Source of the DNA: Candidatus Bathyarchaeota archaeon
GTDB taxonomy: Archaea; Thermoproteota; Bathyarchaeia; TCS64
Assembly: GCA_014730055.1 (NCBI GenBank)
Contig: WJIV01000268.1
Coordinates: 1-5,543 of the forward strand
Direction of reading: 5' to 3'
DNA length: 5,543 bases
A model generated the notes under the pieces. It was not told the origin of the DNA, made no database searches, and worked only from the letters and a program-made list of their open reading frames with translations. A program made the position numbers and the translations under genes. Positions within the stretch are counted from its first letter, which is position 1. Each line of letters starts with the position of its first letter. Of the stretch, positions 4,656 to 5,543 are shown piece after piece.

Positions 4656-5543
4656 ATGAGTAATGGTAGTAGAGATATTCCATTAAACAAGATTTCAGAA
4701 AATATTTGGGAGATCCCGAAAGCAGATGGTATGAGGGTACCCGGAAGAGTTTATGCTGATGAAGAGTTAATTCAGAAAATTCAAGATGATAAGACTCTTT
4801 GGCAGTGTAAGAATGTAGCTCATCTACCTGGAATATATAAATACGCCATCACACTCCCGGATGGCCATCAAGGCTATGGTTTTCCTATAGGGGGAGTCGC
4901 AGCAACGGATTTTGAGGAGGGAGTAATTAGTCCAGGAGGAGTAGGGTATGACATTAATTGCGGGGTAAGATTACTCACAACAAGCATAGAACTGAAAAAT
5001 TTACGTCCAAAGATAAAGGATCTTACAGAAGCCTTATTTCGAAATATTCCCTCAGGCTTAGGAAGTAGTCGACAAAAGTTCAGGCTAGACAAAAAAGAAT
5101 TGAACAATCTGGTTACTGAAGGTACACCTTGGTTAATTGAAAAGGATATGGGCTGGAGTCAGGACGCTGAGAACTGCGAGGAAAATGGGCGTATGAAAGA
5201 CGCTAACCCCGATAAGATATCTGAGAGAGCGAAACAGAGAGGCTTATCACAAGTTGGCACACTAGGTTCAGGCAATCATTTCCTCGAGTTACAGCGAGTT
5301 GATAAGATTTTTGACGATAAAGCGGCAAAGGCATTTGGCCTTACCCATGAAGATCAAGTTACTATTATGATACATTCAGGCTCAAGGGGTTTTGGGCATC
5401 AGATATGCTCTGACTATCTAAAAGTTATGGAGAGAGCTCTAAATAAATATAAGATAAATGTACCTGACAAACAACTAGCATGCACTCCAGGGCAGAGTAA
5501 AGAAGGAGAAGACTATTATCAAGCAATGGCGTGTGCTGTAAAT
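4656..5543 (+). CDS. rtcB: RtcB RNA-splicing ligase (tRNA ligase), 3'-truncated by the window edge
   Basis: GTP- and Mn2+-dependent RNA ligase joining 2',3'-cyclic-phosphate or 3'-phosphate ends to 5'-OH ends; in archaea it seals tRNA exons after intron removal. The frame runs 296 codons without a stop to the right edge; the family is about 480 residues. Residues 17-65 (IWEIPKADGMRVPGRVYADE, then HLPGIYKYAI) and PDGHQGYGFPIGGVAA (68-83) match archaeal RtcB closely. GGVGYDINCGVR (94-105) supplies D99 and C102, equivalent to D95 and C98 of Pyrococcus horikoshii RtcB. GSGNHFLE (204-211) supplies N207 and metal ligand H208, and MIHSGSRGFGHQ supplies H240. The third metal His and the guanylylated His lie beyond the edge. 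No intein interrupts the visible part. ATG 4656 aligns with the family N-terminus. It follows archease by 40 bases; no Shine-Dalgarno is seen, so a separate leaderless message from a weak TATA at 4618-4624 is possible alongside read-through. Confidence 0.97.
   Translation, partial: MSNGSRDIPLNKISENIWEIPKADGMRVPGRVYADEELIQKIQDDKTLWQCKNVAHLPGIYKYAITLPDGHQGYGFPIGGVAATDFEEGVISPGGVGYDINCGVRLLTTSIELKNLRPKIKDLTEALFRNIPSGLGSSRQKFRLDKKELNNLVTEGTPWLIEKDMGWSQDAENCEENGRMKDANPDKISERAKQRGLSQVGTLGSGNHFLELQRVDKIFDDKAAKAFGLTHEDQVTIMIHSGSRGFGHQICSDYLKVMERALNKYKINVPDKQLACTPGQSKEGEDYYQAMACAVN

Noticed and set aside
4874..5107. Minus-strand frame inside rtcB
   Set aside because: The opposite strand encodes the most conserved part of RtcB, including the GGVGYDINCG metal motif. 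The antisense frame is a by-product of that composition.
4656..5543. Possible intein in RtcB
   Set aside because: Some archaeal RtcB proteins carry an intein, but the visible 296 residues follow the uninterrupted family sequence through the Cys and both visible His ligand motifs. The remainder is outside the window.
1..5543. CRISPR repeats, insertion sequences, tRNA or rRNA genes, prophage genes
   Set aside because: Scanning both strands by eye showed no regularly spaced repeats, no terminal inverted repeats with transposase, and no tRNA-like cloverleaf. Coding density is high and composition uniform.

Overview
The window looks like a piece of an AT-rich archaeal chromosome. The best evidence is the archease and RtcB RNA-ligase pair, with an RtcB that closely follows the archaeal form. 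Supporting evidence is a set of TATA-like boxes about 25-30 bases ahead of several start codons, as expected for archaeal leaderless or near-leaderless transcripts. The only clear Shine-Dalgarno sequence (GGTGA) lies before an overlapping internal gene. A F420-type (LLM) oxidoreductase fits this picture. The lineage cannot be fixed from sequence alone. A heterotrophic member of Nitrososphaerota (Thaumarchaeota) or a related mesophilic lineage is a guess, not a result.

Layout. On the minus strand, reading leftwards from 1913, there is an LLM-class (luciferase-like, probably F420-dependent) oxidoreductase (1913-1065). After 37 bases comes the N-terminal 342 residues of an N-acyl-D-amino-acid deacylase (D-aminoacylase), which runs off the left edge. 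An 85-base divergent promoter region (1914-1998) separates these from the plus-strand genes. Those are a short flavodoxin-fold protein (1999-2454), a short-chain dehydrogenase/reductase with its own TATA box (2514-3230), and a 130-base intergenic region with an imperfect inverted repeat and a possible 22-codon leader frame. Then come an MscS-type mechanosensitive channel (3361-4200), archease (4193-4615, overlapping the channel gene by 8 bases) and the first 296 residues of the RNA ligase RtcB (from 4656, running off the right edge).

How the genes work together. Archease and RtcB are an established pair: RtcB joins RNA ends carrying 2',3'-cyclic phosphate or 3'-phosphate to 5'-OH ends in tRNA splicing and RNA repair, and archease activates its guanylylation and turnover. 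The overlap with mscS makes co-transcription of the channel with archease very likely, although no functional link is known to me. The left half (deacylase, LLM oxidoreductase, flavodoxin, SDR) reads as redox and peptide/amino-acid catabolism, but a shared pathway is inference only.

No RNA genes, mobile elements, CRISPR arrays or prophage traces were seen, and no gene-free stretch exceeds 300 bases. I see no strong sign of an undescribed system. The most unusual signals are the leader region of mscS, the metal-ligand change in the deacylase, and the mscS-archease coupling.
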